From: Euptelea pleiosperma
Taxonomy: Eukaryota > Streptophyta > Magnoliopsida > Ranunculales > Eupteleaceae
Reading direction: 5' to 3'
Length of the DNA: 64,000 nt
Assembly: GCA_035048495.1 (NCBI GenBank)
Contig: CM068546.1
Span: forward strand, 15,692,435-15,756,434
Shown here: positions 23,201 to 34,010 of the stretch, piece after piece
How positions within the stretch are numbered: position 1 is the first letter of the stretch
How the letters are laid out: every line of letters starts with the position of its first letter
Made by a program: the position numbers and the translations under genes
The notes under the pieces: generated by a model
Databases searched by the model: none
Seen by the model: the letters and a program-made list of their open reading frames with translations, nothing else
What the model was told of the DNA's origin: nothing

Positions 23201-23913
23201 CAATTAATCAGGGTTCGGTACCCTAGGGTGAAAGGCCCCAGACGTTATTATATCCTGCAAATAGGTCGATGAGACCGCTCCCAGTGCGGGAAGGAGATGG
23301 AGACCCTATGTGGTTATGGGTACTAGTTGCATTTGCATCCCATACTTACTTGCATTCATCCTCATATTCATGTCATCCTTATTATATGATTGAGATACAT
23401 ACCTTGGTTAAAAACTTATATAGTATGATATCATACCATGCACACTGTTGTATTACTGGGCCTTGGCTCACGGTGCTACACAGATACCATTTTCAGATTT
23501 TGAGGAGCCGGGTATGTGAGGTGATTTTAAGACGAAAGACTCCGGTGCATTCGAAGAGATCGGCGAGGATTTGGGAGTCGATCCCACACTTTAGAAAGTT
23601 GTATTTGATTATTTTATAATATTATTTATTTATTTTCACAGGCATGTAAGCCTTTGATTGAGAGCATGTTTTCACTTCCATCTCTCCACATTTAGTTGAT
23701 TGATTGAATTATTTGAATTATAAATTATTTGAATTATTTGTTTCTTACATCTAGACTCTTTTTTTTACTTAGTTGGTTTTCGAATGAACCTTAGTAGTCT
23801 AATTGACCTAATTTGACCACTAGGGGACATTCATGGATCACCTCTGGGTTCGGGTACGGGTCGATCCACGGATTTTCGAGTCGTATCTGGGTATCCGGAT
23901 TTGGGGCGTGACA
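20248..23913 (+). mobile_element. Family-2 solo LTR
   Basis: It begins TGTAATACCCCG at 20248 and ends GGGGCGTGACA at 23913. ACAAT flanks it at 20243-20247 and 23914-23918. Length is 3666 bp. Layout: conserved start with hairpin-forming AATACCC...GGGTATT; a leader-like stretch to about 21600; about five ~190-bp AT-rich tandem units (21640-22480); two GGATCC-rich blocks (22545-22780 and 22781-22990); and a conserved tail. No internal region is present, so it is a solo LTR. Confidence 0.92.
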
Positions 23914-24488
23914 ACAATACTAGCCCTATATCACATACAGTTCTAGCATACAATGAAGAATTACGTGATAATTTAATGAAATAGACCATATCATAAGCAA
24001 TTAAATCTAAAATTAAATGCAATAACAGCTCATAAAAAATTTAACAAAAACACATGCATATAGTAGACATGAATAGAAAGTTAAGACATTTCAAAAAAAA
24101 ATATGCACAACCTAGAGTAAATCTAAGCCATGTAAGATAGACTACAAGGACCTATCATTCACTATACCATGGGTATAGCAAAGCGGGGTCAGGGCTATTA
24201 CAAGTTGATGAATCACATAATGAATGCAATTACTTGACTATAAATTAAAAGAACTTTTCTACAGGTCAGAATAAGCAAATTAAATTTTGACTGTTAGTTG
24301 ACTCATTACGACTGTCATAATGGTACGCTAGCTACCGTTACGCCGCTATAAGTTTATAAGCAATCATTTCTTTCAAGTCTCCCAATTTACTAAAGTTCGT
24401 TACAAGTTGCCAAAATGGCAATGTGGATCATCGAATATTGTTCATCAAACACTGCGGTGTTGAGGCTTGATTTACAGCACTTTAGCAC
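23914..24488. other. CACTA-internal spacer, no gene seen
   Basis: This AT-rich segment lies between two solo LTRs. Removing the flanking insertions would join it to 19632-20247 and 27545 onward as continuous CACTA sequence. No reading frame or repeat of note was seen. Confidence 0.5.
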
Positions 24489-27400
24489 TGTAATACCCCG
24501 AACTTTCGTTCTAGGGTATTATGGTAAATTCACCTAATAATGCAGACCTGAAACTTTTTCAGACTCTTATTATTATTTTTATAGTTTAATATCATTGTTG
24601 AGTATGTATGTTTAATTTGGTTTCATTATGACAACTTTGAAAAACTTGCTATTTTTGAAACTCGCACTTTAGGGCTAAATTCTTGCTAAAAATAATGAAC
24701 CATAATTTGCAGGGGACTTTTTCTTTCCCCAGCTAACATTCCAAAACTTTTATAAAAAAAATTATTTTGTGGGCCCGAGACTCTAAAAATATTCCTATTT
24801 TATCCTTAACAACTTACCTATGAAATTTAGAAGCTTTTCTGAGACATAAAAACTCTAGTCGAAGATTTTGGGAGATTTTGACAAAAATAGTATTTTTATA
24901 ATTTTTGAACTTCCTACCATTCGCATATTTTTTAAAATAATATTTAATTATATTTTATTTATTTAATAAGCGTGGGACCCGCAAATCACTTTCGGGTCAT
25001 TCCAATGTCATTTGACACTTTTCAAGGGTTTTGAACATTTTTATGATTTGTGTGTGTGACATGTGTCAATACCTTATTGTATGAACTTTTAAATTATATA
25101 ATATAGTTTGATTGAATTAATTTATAATTATTTATGTTATAATTATTGGGTGGGCCCGTATGGCCGATCTAGAAGTCTTTTGGGCTTAATAATATTCTTA
25201 GATGAAGCCTATTGATGTATATGGGCCTTGGGCCCATTCCTAACCCATTCATAGTGTAAAATATAAGTTTTTGAGGGTTGAAAAAGTCATCCCTTTGATA
25301 GTTACGAATTTCAACAAAATAGAAACCTTAATCCTTCCCTAAACCTATTTATGAAAACCCTAAAGCTTTAGAAGCTTTCACAAACCCAACTCCATTGAAG
25401 AATAGAGCAAGCTCCATTAAACCTTCATCCGGGCACCGATCGCACTCGAGCAAAAAGGGAGAATTTGCGGGGACTCCGATTAAAAGAACATACTCCGAGG
25501 AGAGGACGATCCGACGACTTTCAAATTTGAAGGAACTTTTGATTTTCATTAAAGTTCAAGAAACCTTGAGGTAAGTGCGTTTGATCCATCCTATACTTAT
25601 TTTTCTTCAAGATTTTGTTTCTCTTTCATTAGATAATGGTTGATACTCATTATAAATTAATTTCAACAATATTTACTTTATTCTTATTGGGTTGATCTTT
25701 ATTTTGGGCCACCATGATGGGTTTGGCCATAGTCTATTTTGTACCTATAACGGATGACTATGTTCTTTATCATTTTCGTTGTATTTTTATAATTTAAATA
25801 TTTTTATAATTATTTTTTTCTAAATACTCTATGAATCTATTTTTCAAAATCGTTTAGTTTGTATTTTTCCGATTTTTATTGATTAAGTTATGATTTTTCA
25901 AATGTGCGGGACTTTTCTGTATCCCGAATTCTGTCCAGCCCAATTAATTAAGAGTTTTGACCTATATTTTGAATCTGAATATTTTTCTATTTATTTTTCC
26001 TAAAAACCTCTATGAATCTAGTTTTTAAATCCATTGAGTTTATATTTTTCTAATTCATATTTATTTAGTTATGATTTTTATAATGCAGTATATTTTTTGT
26101 AAAAAACCTATTAATTGTTCGTGGTTCGGTCATGATTATTAACTATTTAGGTTTTAACCTTGTTGTTTGACTAAACCCTAGATGGTTTGACCTATACCTG
26201 TATGGGGATCCCACCCATGTGTCTTGGATCTCTCATAGGGTTCGGCCAAGTGTCTTGGATCCCTCTTTAGGGTTCGACATTGTGTCATGGATCCCTCATA
26301 GAGTTCGGCCATAGTGTGTTGGATTCTCTTGCGATTTTTACTTATATTATTCATCGATGTTGATTGTGATATTTGGTCATATCTTATTGACTATTATACC
26401 TAGATTGTTCGACCTATACTTGTATGCATGGGGATCCCACCCATGTGTCTTGGATCCCTCATAGGGTTCGGCCAAGTATCTTGGATCCCTCTTTAGGGTT
26501 CGACCTTGTGTCATGGATCCCTCATAGGGTTCGGCCATGGTGTGTTGGATTGTCTTGTGATTTTCACTTATATTATTCATCCGTGTTGATTGTGACCTTC
26601 GGTGATTGTTACATGTTATTCATGGTTAACCCTAATTCGTTCCCATATTATTACTCTTAATGATCATTGGTTCATTTTATATTTTTATTTAAATGTTAAA
26701 TACATATGTGCTTATGCCATGTAACCCTAGTACCATCTTGTTGTCTTACCATGATCATCACGTCATTTCATATATGGGGTGCATAAGGGAACGGGGTTGA
26801 AGTATATTATATACATTATATTGGTTTTATCAATTAATCAGGGTTCGGTACCCTAGGGTGAAAGGCCCCAGACGTTATTATATCCTGCAGATGGGTCAAT
26901 GAGACCGCTCCCAGTGCGGGAAGGAGATGGAGACCCTATGTGGTTATGGGTACTAGTTACATTTGCATCCCGTACTCACTTGCATTCATCATCATATTCA
27001 TGTTATCCTTATTATACGATTGAGATGCATACCTTGATTAAAAAACTTGTTTAGTATGATATCATACCATGCACACTGTTGTATTACTGGGCCTCGGCTC
27101 ACGGTGCTACACCGATACCATTTTCAGATTTTGAGGAGCGGGGTACGTGAGATGATTTTGAGACAAAAGACTCCAGTGCATTCGAGGAGATCGGCGAGGA
27201 TTTGGGAGTCGATCCCACGCTTTAGAAAGTTGTATTTGATTATTTTATAACATTACTTATTTATTTTCATGGGCATGTAGTCCTTTGATTGAGAGCATGT
27301 TCTTACTTCCATCTCTCTATATTTAGTTGATTGATTGAATTATTTAAATTATTAATTATTTGAATTATTTGTTTCCTACATCTAGACTCTTTTTTTTACT

Positions 27401-27544
27401 TAGTGGGCTTTCGAATGAACCTTAGTAGTCTAATTGACCTAATTTGACCACTAGGGGACATTCATGGATCACCTCTGGGTTCGGGTACGGGTCGATCCAC
27501 GAATTTTCGGGTCGTATTTGGGTATCCAGATTCGGGGCGTGACA
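24489..27544 (+). mobile_element. Family-2 solo LTR, short version
   Basis: It begins TGTAATACCCCG at 24489 and ends GGGGCGTGACA at 27544, with AGCAC at 24484-24488 and 27545-27549. At 3056 bp it is about 600 bp shorter than its neighbour at 20248, because only about two of the ~190-bp tandem units are present (25850-26100). Two GGATCC-rich blocks remain (about 26190-26600). No coding region. Confidence 0.92.
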
Positions 27545-27699
27545 AGCACCATTAGGCTCCAAAAAACATAACACATATTTCCCAACAACTCATCAGTTGT
27601 ACTACACCCATTTTCATACAAAATTAAAAACTAAATCGTCTTATAACCTCTATTAGCTAATACCAAGGTTTAAAATGGTCGGCAAAGTATATGGAATAC

Positions 27700-28370
27700 A
27701 ATTTTAATTTATTAGGATGCACGTAGAGATGATCCATCAATTAAAATTGATAACCAGGAGATAACTTGAAGTGACGCTAAGTTCTATTATTCATAAAGAA
27801 GAAAAGATTGAGGATGATGTTTCACATAGAATTAGAGCGAGTTGGCAAAAGTGGAGATATGCTTCCGGAGTGCTATGTGATTGACGTGTTCTAATCAAAC
27901 TAAAAGAAAATTTTGATAAGATGACAATTAGTGCGACGATGTTTTATGGAACAGAATGTTTGGCAATCAAGAAACAAAATGTTCATAAAATAAGTATAAT
28001 CGAGATGAGGGTGTTAAGATGGATGCGTGGTGAGACAAGATAAAATTATAAATGAATGCATTTGAGAAAATATAGGAGTGCCCCACAAAAAGTGACGAAA
28101 TGATGGAAAGTTGATTGAGATGGTTTGATTGTATACAATGAAGACCAATAGCAATGCCAGTGAGGAGGAATGTGTAAGTCGAGGGCATAAAAGGACGAGG
28201 GAAAGGTCAAAACGGATGTGAAGCGAGGTTCTGAAAGGAGATTTCAAGAAACTTGTTTTAACGGAAGAGATGACTTTAGATTAGATTGAATGAAGGAAAA
28301 TGATTCGTGTAATCGACCCCATACCATTCAGAAAAGGCTTATGATGATGATTAATCATAAGTGGGACAAG
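27700..28370 (+). pseudogene. Degenerate LINE (non-LTR retrotransposon) reverse transcriptase, C-terminal fragment
   Basis: The plus strand gives fragments typical of the C-terminal end of plant LINE-type RT proteins: [16 protein letters not shown], then ASGVLC, MFYGTECLAIKKQ and MRVLRWM. Further on, pieces resemble the family's tail motif ending in EWR(K)MIRV. Many stops and shifts are present. RT catalytic motifs, endonuclease and poly-A end were not found, so this is a 3' remnant. It lies inside CACTA DNA just downstream of a solo LTR. Boundaries are approximate. Confidence 0.75.
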
Positions 28371-28690
28371 GATTAAAATGAGAATATGTATGATTCGTGC
28401 AGTCAACACCATTAAGGCTTAATCCACTAAATCCGGTCCAATTAGTGGGATTAGGATTAAAATGAGAACAAAGATGGTGTTGCAGACTACCCCTTGATGC
28501 TTTTCATTGTTCCGCTGAACTCTCTTATTCTGGATAAGCATGGGCTGGTCAAATTCATACCTACTTTCCATATTGACTATGGTTTATTAATCATGATTTT
28601 GTTGCCCCACTTACAAGTTGATGATAGATCGAGGATTTCAAGGGAATGCAGGTTACCCAAACAGTGAGGAATCTTTCCATGGAATCGATT

Positions 28691-28736
28691 AAATGATAGT
28701 TGGAGGCTTTTTAGGGAATGCCTCCAACTATCATTT
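28691..28736. repeat. Perfect 17-bp inverted repeat (hairpin)
   Basis: The left arm AAATGATAGTTGGAGGC (28691-28707) and right arm GCCTCCAACTATCATTT (28720-28736) pair perfectly around a 12-base loop. No run of T follows and no gene is adjacent. It may be a tiny foldback element or the remnant of one. Confidence 0.85.
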
Positions 28737-29120
28737 GTGCAAATAAACTAACATTGGGATACCAATTTCTCAACTCAGGGTCCCTGGTTTCCCATATGTG
28801 GCTAGAAATCACACGACATGTAACATTGTTGCATCGAACATTAAACCATTAGCAACTATAAGTGTTGGATTGAAGTTATTTTCATGGTTTAATTTTAACC
28901 ATAAGAATTTGAGCATTATTTGGGTAAGAAATCCAAAGGTTTTAAATCGCAAATCAGACTGGTTTCTGGTTTGTAGGTCCGCCTAGTGATTGGCCAAGCA
29001 TCGACATGGTCAGTGTCCTCTTAAGAATGTGTCCAGTGGCTCATATTGGCTGCAATCAGCAGCATCGCTCACTCTCAACAGGTGTCATCGAAGGTTTACT
29101 CATCAAAGTGGGGCAGATGG

Positions 29121-29354
29121 GCCCACTGACCGCATGGATGTTTAGCCCTTCCTTTCGTAGACACTCATACTCGAAATCGGCTTGTTTGATGAGTTTTAGC
29201 CGTTGGATTTAGTACCCAATCTTTGTTGAATCCAATAGCTAGAATCACACTTTAAAAAAGTACTAAATCTAATGGGTAGAGATTGAATATCAGAGTGATT
29301 TTGGGTGTGCATATCCACCAAGAGGTGGGCTAAACATCCATGCGGTCAATGGGC
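29121..29354. repeat. Foldback element with about 28-bp near-perfect arms
   Basis: Arm 29121-29148 (contains CCGCATGGATGTTTAGCCC) and arm 29327-29354 (contains GGGCTAAACATCCATGCGG) are reverse complements with one mismatch. Weaker pairing continues inward for tens of bases. The size and structure fit a MITE or foldback transposon; I could not identify a target duplication. Confidence 0.65.
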
Positions 29355-29879
29355 AAAGCAGGTCTGAGTTGAGGGGGTTAATGGGCAGAGCAAGTCTGAG
29401 TTGAAGGGGGGCAACATAGAAACCCTAACCTAGATGTAGTCAGTGGGACCTGGGCTCAGGGCATTCTCTCACCATTGTATGCATGTTTGCCCTAACCTAT
29501 ATGGACCGACAAACCAAAAATCAAACACAACGTTTGGATTAGAGTCATTTTCATGCATTGATTTTAACCGTGGAAATTTGAGCATTACAAGATCAAAAGG
29601 TCTGATCTTGTAAAAAGAAGGAAAAAATATGAAAAAAGCATCCATAGATCCCAAAGAAAAGAAATGAAAAAACACTAACCTTTGGCAGCAGAGGAAGACG
29701 ACGACGGCGGACGGCGATCGAACTCCGGCAACGGTAACGGAGTCCAATGACGGCAGGGGGCTCAACGGGAGGAACAGTATCGGGAAAGGGGGGAGATGAT
29801 CCGAGAAGTAGGGTTTCAGGTGGGAGAGATCAGAAATAGAAAATAGAAGAGGGGGATTTCTATTTTCATTTTTTTTTAT

Positions 29880-30384
29880 AACATATCTTTTAGCTGCGGC
29901 CACAACCGATAGCCGCTATAAGTGAACCTATAGCGGCGGTCATTAAAAAACTGCCGATAATAGTAGCTTTTAGCTACGGTCATATCGTTAACCGCCGGTA
30001 ATATAGGACTTATAGCGACGGTCATCAAAAAACCGCTACTAAAGGGGGGTATTAGTGGTGGTCAACAAAACACTGCTGGTAATAGATGACTTTTAGCCGC
30101 GGTCATATCTCCGACCGTCGCTAATAGTGGACTTTAAGCTGCAGTCAGATCTCTGACCACCGGGTAATAAAGGACTTATAGTGGCGGCCAGGAAAAAACC
30201 GTTGCTAAAGGGGGGTATTAGCGGTGGTCTAGTAGCTAACCGCCGCTAAAAGTCCACGGATTTATTTATTTCTAAGGTTTTAGCTACGGTTTTGTCCTTG
30301 CCCGTCGCTGAATACCTTTTTAGCAGCGGTTTTTTCCTGGCCGCCGCTAAAAGTCCGTGGCTAAAAAGTAATTTTCTTGTAGTG
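29880..30384 (-). repeat. CACTA subterminal repeat region and terminal inverted repeat
   Basis: Multiple short motifs in both orientations (TTAGCGGCGG, ACCGCCGCTAA and decayed forms) are packed into about 500 bp and end in TTTTCTTGTAGTG at 30384. Arrays of this kind at CACTA ends are the family's transposase-binding sites. The density of paired orientations would let the region fold into hairpins. Confidence 0.85.
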
Positions 30385-30711
30385 TTTCTAGACGGAATGG
30401 TATATTTGCATGCATTAAATATATTTTTAGAAGTCTGAATATTAAGCCATTCTGCATAAGTCTCATTACGCACTTCTTCTATCGCCGAAAACTCCGATTG
30501 GACGATTCTTGAGATTTGCGAGCCCACATCAATCATAGAAGTCTAATATCAAAGCTTAAAGAGCCAACAGGCTATGACAAGAAGATATAGGCCAAGTACG
30601 GGTCAAGTCAAAGGATTGCAGAGCTAGCCCAAAGAACCAAGAGAGAGGCAACGTTGGAGACCAAGAGACAGACCAAAGTGATTCAAAACCGCACCAAATG
30701 ACATAAAATAA

Positions 30712-30780
30712 TGACTTACATGATTGGTAAAGGCGATTGAAGTCTATGTTGAAGATCTGGGTTCAAGACCCTTTGTCAGC
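30712..30780 (+). other. tRNA-like module in the Athila-like solo LTR
   Basis: An A-box-like ATGATTGGTAAAGGCG is followed by a perfect-looking B box GGTTCAAGACC (30760-30770). It occupies the same relative place as the modules in the other LTRs, between the LTR start and the TATA box. Confidence 0.55.
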
Positions 30781-31240
30781 TATTATCTTTGTATTCTGTA
30801 TCATATTCTCTCTCTTCTTTCTCCATCTCCTTATACCTCACCATCCGACCCTCAGATCTACTGACCTAGCCTTCCGATCTCCATCATCTAACCTCAGATC
30901 TCCTCTCCTTTAGCTCTGTCCCATCTCCCTTAGCTTTCCGACCGTTGGATCTTTCGAGATCCGTCGATTTTCCAATCTTGGTCCCAACCCAATCATTACT
31001 CATCCAATCGTCAGCAAATTATCCGTCACATCATCTTATAATATGATTGCCCTCATCATTCCATAAGGGCCAGCATACGGGCCCATCATCATTGACCCAC
31101 GGCCCAGCCATTTAGTGGACCCCGTGATTTCAAAATATTTTAAATAATTTTTCAAAAAGGGGGGGTCCACTGAATGGGGAAATTCTCCATTAAAAGTTCT
31201 TTTCTTTTAAAAAAAATTCCTATTTTCCATTGAAGGGGGG

Positions 31241-31248
31241 TATAAAAG
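31241..31248 (+). promoter_or_regulatory. TATA box of the Athila-like solo LTR
   Basis: TATAAAAG is followed by a purine-rich stretch, AACCCTAATC and a long pyrimidine tract. The same order (TATA-like box, AACCCTAATC, pyrimidines) occurs in the E2 LTR. Confidence 0.6.
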
Positions 31249-31466
31249 AGGAATGAGAGGGGGAGCCGAACCCTAATCTCTTTTTCCCCTTCTTCTCCTT
31301 TCCCTTCTTCTCCCCCTTCTTCTTCTTCTTCTTCTTCTTCTTCCTTTCTTTCTCACCGGAGTTGCAGAAATCCGGCCGTCTGTAACTCTGTCTTCTCCAC
31401 CACGAGGTATCCTCTCCTTGTTGCTCACGGTGATCTCACCAGCTTGCATCTTCATCTCCTTCTGGA

Positions 31467-32398
31467 CAGGGCAGTCTTGACCATAAGCTGACTAAAGCGG
31501 TCGCTTTAGGCCCCCAAATTTTGGAAGGCCCAAAATTTTATTTTTGGGTTACCAATAACTGAACAACACTTAAAAAAAATCCAAGTAAAAGATTCCTCTC
31601 CAGTCTCCACACGCACTTCTCTCTTCTCAACCTGTAACTTGTTTGAGAAAAAGGTAAAAAATCCTATTCTATTCTCTCTCAAAAATGCTCTCAACTCACT
31701 CTCTCTCTATAACGGTTAAAGTTCAAGATGATTTTGATATTTGACTTCTTCCCGAGCATAGCAAGGTTGATCTCCGGATTCTCCTATCATATCTACCGCG
31801 GTACCTCTCCCACGCAGCAACTCCATTGCTGATTGATCGCTCCACTGCTCCATTGTTGATCCAATCGCTCCACCGCTTCATCTCGCTCTACAACTATCGC
31901 TTCACCTCCACGACTTCATGCACAACCCCTCTCTTTCGTTATTTCTATGAGAATCAAAAGCAAAAGGTAAACTATTTTTTAATGGCATATTTTGGGTGTT
32001 TTATATTGAGGGTTCGGTGGACACCCATTTTTTACCCCCATTTTGGCGTACCCACATAGAAGATGAATCAATGGCTGATTTTTGGTGGGTAAGATCTCCT
32101 CACATTATAGATCACCCCAACAAAAAATCAGCCCATTCCAAAATTTCTAGCCCCATCAAATTTGGTTTTCAAGTTACATGGTAAAAATCAACGGTCCATA
32201 ATTCTTCAGCTTCTAAACTAGTCTATGAATATCATAATGATTTGAATTTTTGTGAGGATGATCTTCTAAACCATAGAGATCATCCTCACCAAAAATCAGC
32301 CATTGATTCATCTTCTATATTATAATAATATATTAAATACAAAGAATGCCCATTTAGAGTTTTCGCTTTAGGCCCCAACTTGTATTGAGACGGCCTTG
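31467..32398. mobile_element. Non-autonomous hAT-like element
   Basis: The left end is CAGGGCAGTCTTGA and the right end, reversed, is CAAGGCCGTCTCAA, imperfect terminal repeats of the plant hAT type. The flanks CTTCTGGA (31459-31466) and CTTCTGCA (32399-32406) make an 8-bp duplication with one mismatch, the size expected for hAT. A second inverted motif, CGCTTTAGGCCCC, lies inside each end in the same orientation. At 932 bp with no transposase it is non-autonomous. It contains a foldback element at 32057-32317. Confidence 0.75.
32057..32317. mobile_element. MITE-like foldback with 31-bp perfect terminal inverted repeats
   Basis: The left arm starts TAGAAGATGAATCAATGG and the right arm is its exact reverse complement over 31 bases; similarity continues weakly further in. 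Length is 261 bp, without coding capacity. A TA at the ends could be a target duplication, but I cannot separate it from the repeat. It is nested in the hAT-like element. Confidence 0.75.
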
Positions 32399-32620
32399 CT
32401 TCTGCATTCCTTCACCATCAAACCACTGAAAATTTTTGGCCGGCCAACACATGCAACACCAAGCCGTTAACAACGGCCAGCACCACAACCCCATGTAGCT
32501 CATCTCCACCATGCACCAACAGAAAAGAAGAGGAACTAGTGGAAACTTGTTGTTCCTATCCAAGGCAAAGCACCACGTGGTTGCCTATCCTTCACGCACA
32601 ACCACCGCTCCCTCTATAAT

Positions 32621-32644
32621 CGGAGTTGCAGACCTGCAACTCCG
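32621..32644. repeat. GC-rich palindrome in the Athila-like solo LTR
   Basis: Arm CGGAGTTGCAG, a 2-base centre, then the exact reverse complement. It lies downstream of the TATA box, so it would be in the transcribed leader. Confidence 0.9.
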
Positions 32645-33832
32645 GTCTGATTTCTTCTCCAGCAAGGTGCCTCCCCCGTGCATGCTTGCTCCACTAGCAG
32701 CTCCGCCCCATTTCCTCTTCACTCAATTGCATAACCCGAACGTGTTTCTCCCCATCTCACTCTCAATCTCCACCGTTGAACGCTGCTGGTTCTCCATAAC
32801 CAAATGGGCATCATCTTCACTTAGACGCCTCCTCTCACCTATAACTCGCCGGTCGTCACTGTACCCTGCTCACACCGTCTACAACTCCTCCACCGAACCA
32901 CCACGACCACCAATCGTCCATCATCTCCCTTCCCACGTGGCTGTACCTACTAGCCATGAGAACCACAACGGACAACGACTCTTTCTGGTGGCGCACCAGC
33001 ACATCCAACACAAGGACGACTTCTCCTTTAATCCCCAACACCGCCTGAACCTTCTCCTTTCAGGACCGGTGCACTAAGCTTCCACCTTTTCTCCAGGGGG
33101 GCTGGTTCGATGCTCCTCCTTGCACCTCCATCAAAATGGCTTATCACCTGGGTCATTTCTGGTCTCATCTCTATTGGTAAGTGTTGCAAGGTAACATCTT
33201 CTCTTTCTAGATTCACCCATTCTCTCTCTACCTCTCACTTTCTTTCTCTAAAATCACCTCCTTTCTCTAGATTTACCCTATCTCTCCTCTTCGTTTCTCT
33301 CTCTAGAACTTAGATAGAGTTCTAAACTTTCACTCTCTTCATCTTATTTTTCTCTCTCTAAAATCCTCTCTTTCTCTCTCTAGATTTCTCTACTTTCTCT
33401 CTCTTCTTTGCTTTCTCTCTCTACCCAACTTTTATCTATCTTCTCTCTCTCTCTAACTTAGTCTTATTGCTTTCTAGATTAATTATTTAATGTTTGATTT
33501 GTTGGTTTAAGTTGCGTAAGAATTCTGGATCATTAATGAATTAGTTTGATTGTTATGTTTTCTCTTCTTTTTAATGCATTTAGTCCATGAAGATCAAAAT
33601 CAAAAGCAAGTTTCAATCTCGATTTCTCCACCATTCTCACTTCTCCCATCTTAGTGAAAAAATTCCATCATTTTATGTTCTTAATTTGTGCAAACTAACC
33701 TCTACTACAGATCGACATTCGACACGAATCCCTATACAAAACTCTAAAATTTTGCAGGATAATTGGATCAAGTTTACAAATTATGTTGGAATTAGGGTTT
33801 CCGATCCGACGACACGGAAAAACCCTAGTTTC

Positions 33833-34010
33833 AACCACCATCACCATCCATCACCTAAGCTGTCGTGAGCCAACACCAGCCTTGTATGTAAATAGTTCTC
33901 TTTGTAAATTTATTTTTTTCACTTTATTTATGTTTTAGGTTAGGGTTAATTAGGGTTTTATTTCTGTTTTAGGTTAGGGTTAGGGTTTTGTTGTTTTGTT
34001 TTAGGTTAAG
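33833..34010. other. Island of older DNA between two LTRs, with telomere-like repeats
   Basis: About 178 bp outlast all neighbouring insertions; with 36523-36576 and 42796-42811 it reconstitutes about 250 bp of pre-insertion sequence. It contains GGTTAGGGTTAGGGTT and related TTAGGG/TTAATTAGGG units near 33935-33990. The downstream part (36523 on) begins with a T-rich run ending TTTACAG, like a splice acceptor. No coding similarity was seen. Confidence 0.5.

Larger units (their letters stand above)
28371..29879. other. CACTA-internal region with hairpins and short repeats, no gene
   Basis: No recognisable protein is encoded. Two hairpin structures (28691-28736; 29121-29354) are listed separately. 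A diverged direct repeat of about 80 bp is visible, 28865-28950 against 29530-29610, sharing ATTTTCATG and AATTTGAGCATTA. A minus-strand frame at 29903-29469 has no recognisable domain and is probably chance. Confidence 0.5.
1..30384 (-). mobile_element. CACTA (En/Spm-type) transposon, 5' part, hosting many nested insertions
   Basis: The right terminus at 30384 reads, on the minus strand, CACTACAAGAAAAT, the plant CACTA terminal inverted repeat. It is followed inward by subterminal repeats (29880-30384) and then by a TNP2-type transposase whose N-terminus lies at 19631-19044 and whose continuation lies at 1729-1. The other terminus and the rest of the transposase are left of the window. Bases 30385-30387 (TTT) are the likely 3-bp target duplication. 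The element sits inside an Athila-like LTR that resumes at 30385, about 130 bp from where that LTR should begin. Four insertions have expanded it: an Athila-like element at 1730-19043, solo LTRs at 20248-23913 and 24489-27544, and a LINE fragment. The transposase has stops and a frameshift, so this copy is inactive. The extent is inferred from order and orientation; the two transposase pieces belong together because the reading resumes at the shared target duplication. Confidence 0.82.
30385..33832 (+). mobile_element. Athila-like LTR, probably solo, interrupted at its start by the CACTA
   Basis: It ends AACCCTAGTTTCA at 33832, matching the family LTR end. Its first 130 bp or so are missing because the CACTA element inserted there; they should lie beyond the left window edge. 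It carries a tRNA-like module (30712-30780), a clear TATAAAAG box at 31241-31248, a degenerate GC-rich palindrome at 31356-31390, a hAT insertion (31467-32398), a clean palindrome at 32621-32644, and a CT-rich stretch at 33180-33460. The bases after it (ACCAC...) are not a primer-binding site, so I call it a solo LTR and not the 5' end of an element. Proline/serine-rich open frames such as 32511-33077 are low-complexity artefacts. Confidence 0.75.

Noticed and set aside
29469..29903. 144-codon minus-strand frame as a CACTA-encoded protein
   Set aside because: No recognisable domain; Phe/Ser/Pro-rich composition and a location beside subterminal repeats favour chance.
32511..33077. 188-codon plus-strand open frame
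   Set aside because: It lies inside an Athila-like solo LTR in a stop-poor CT/CA-rich region and is not preserved in sister LTRs.
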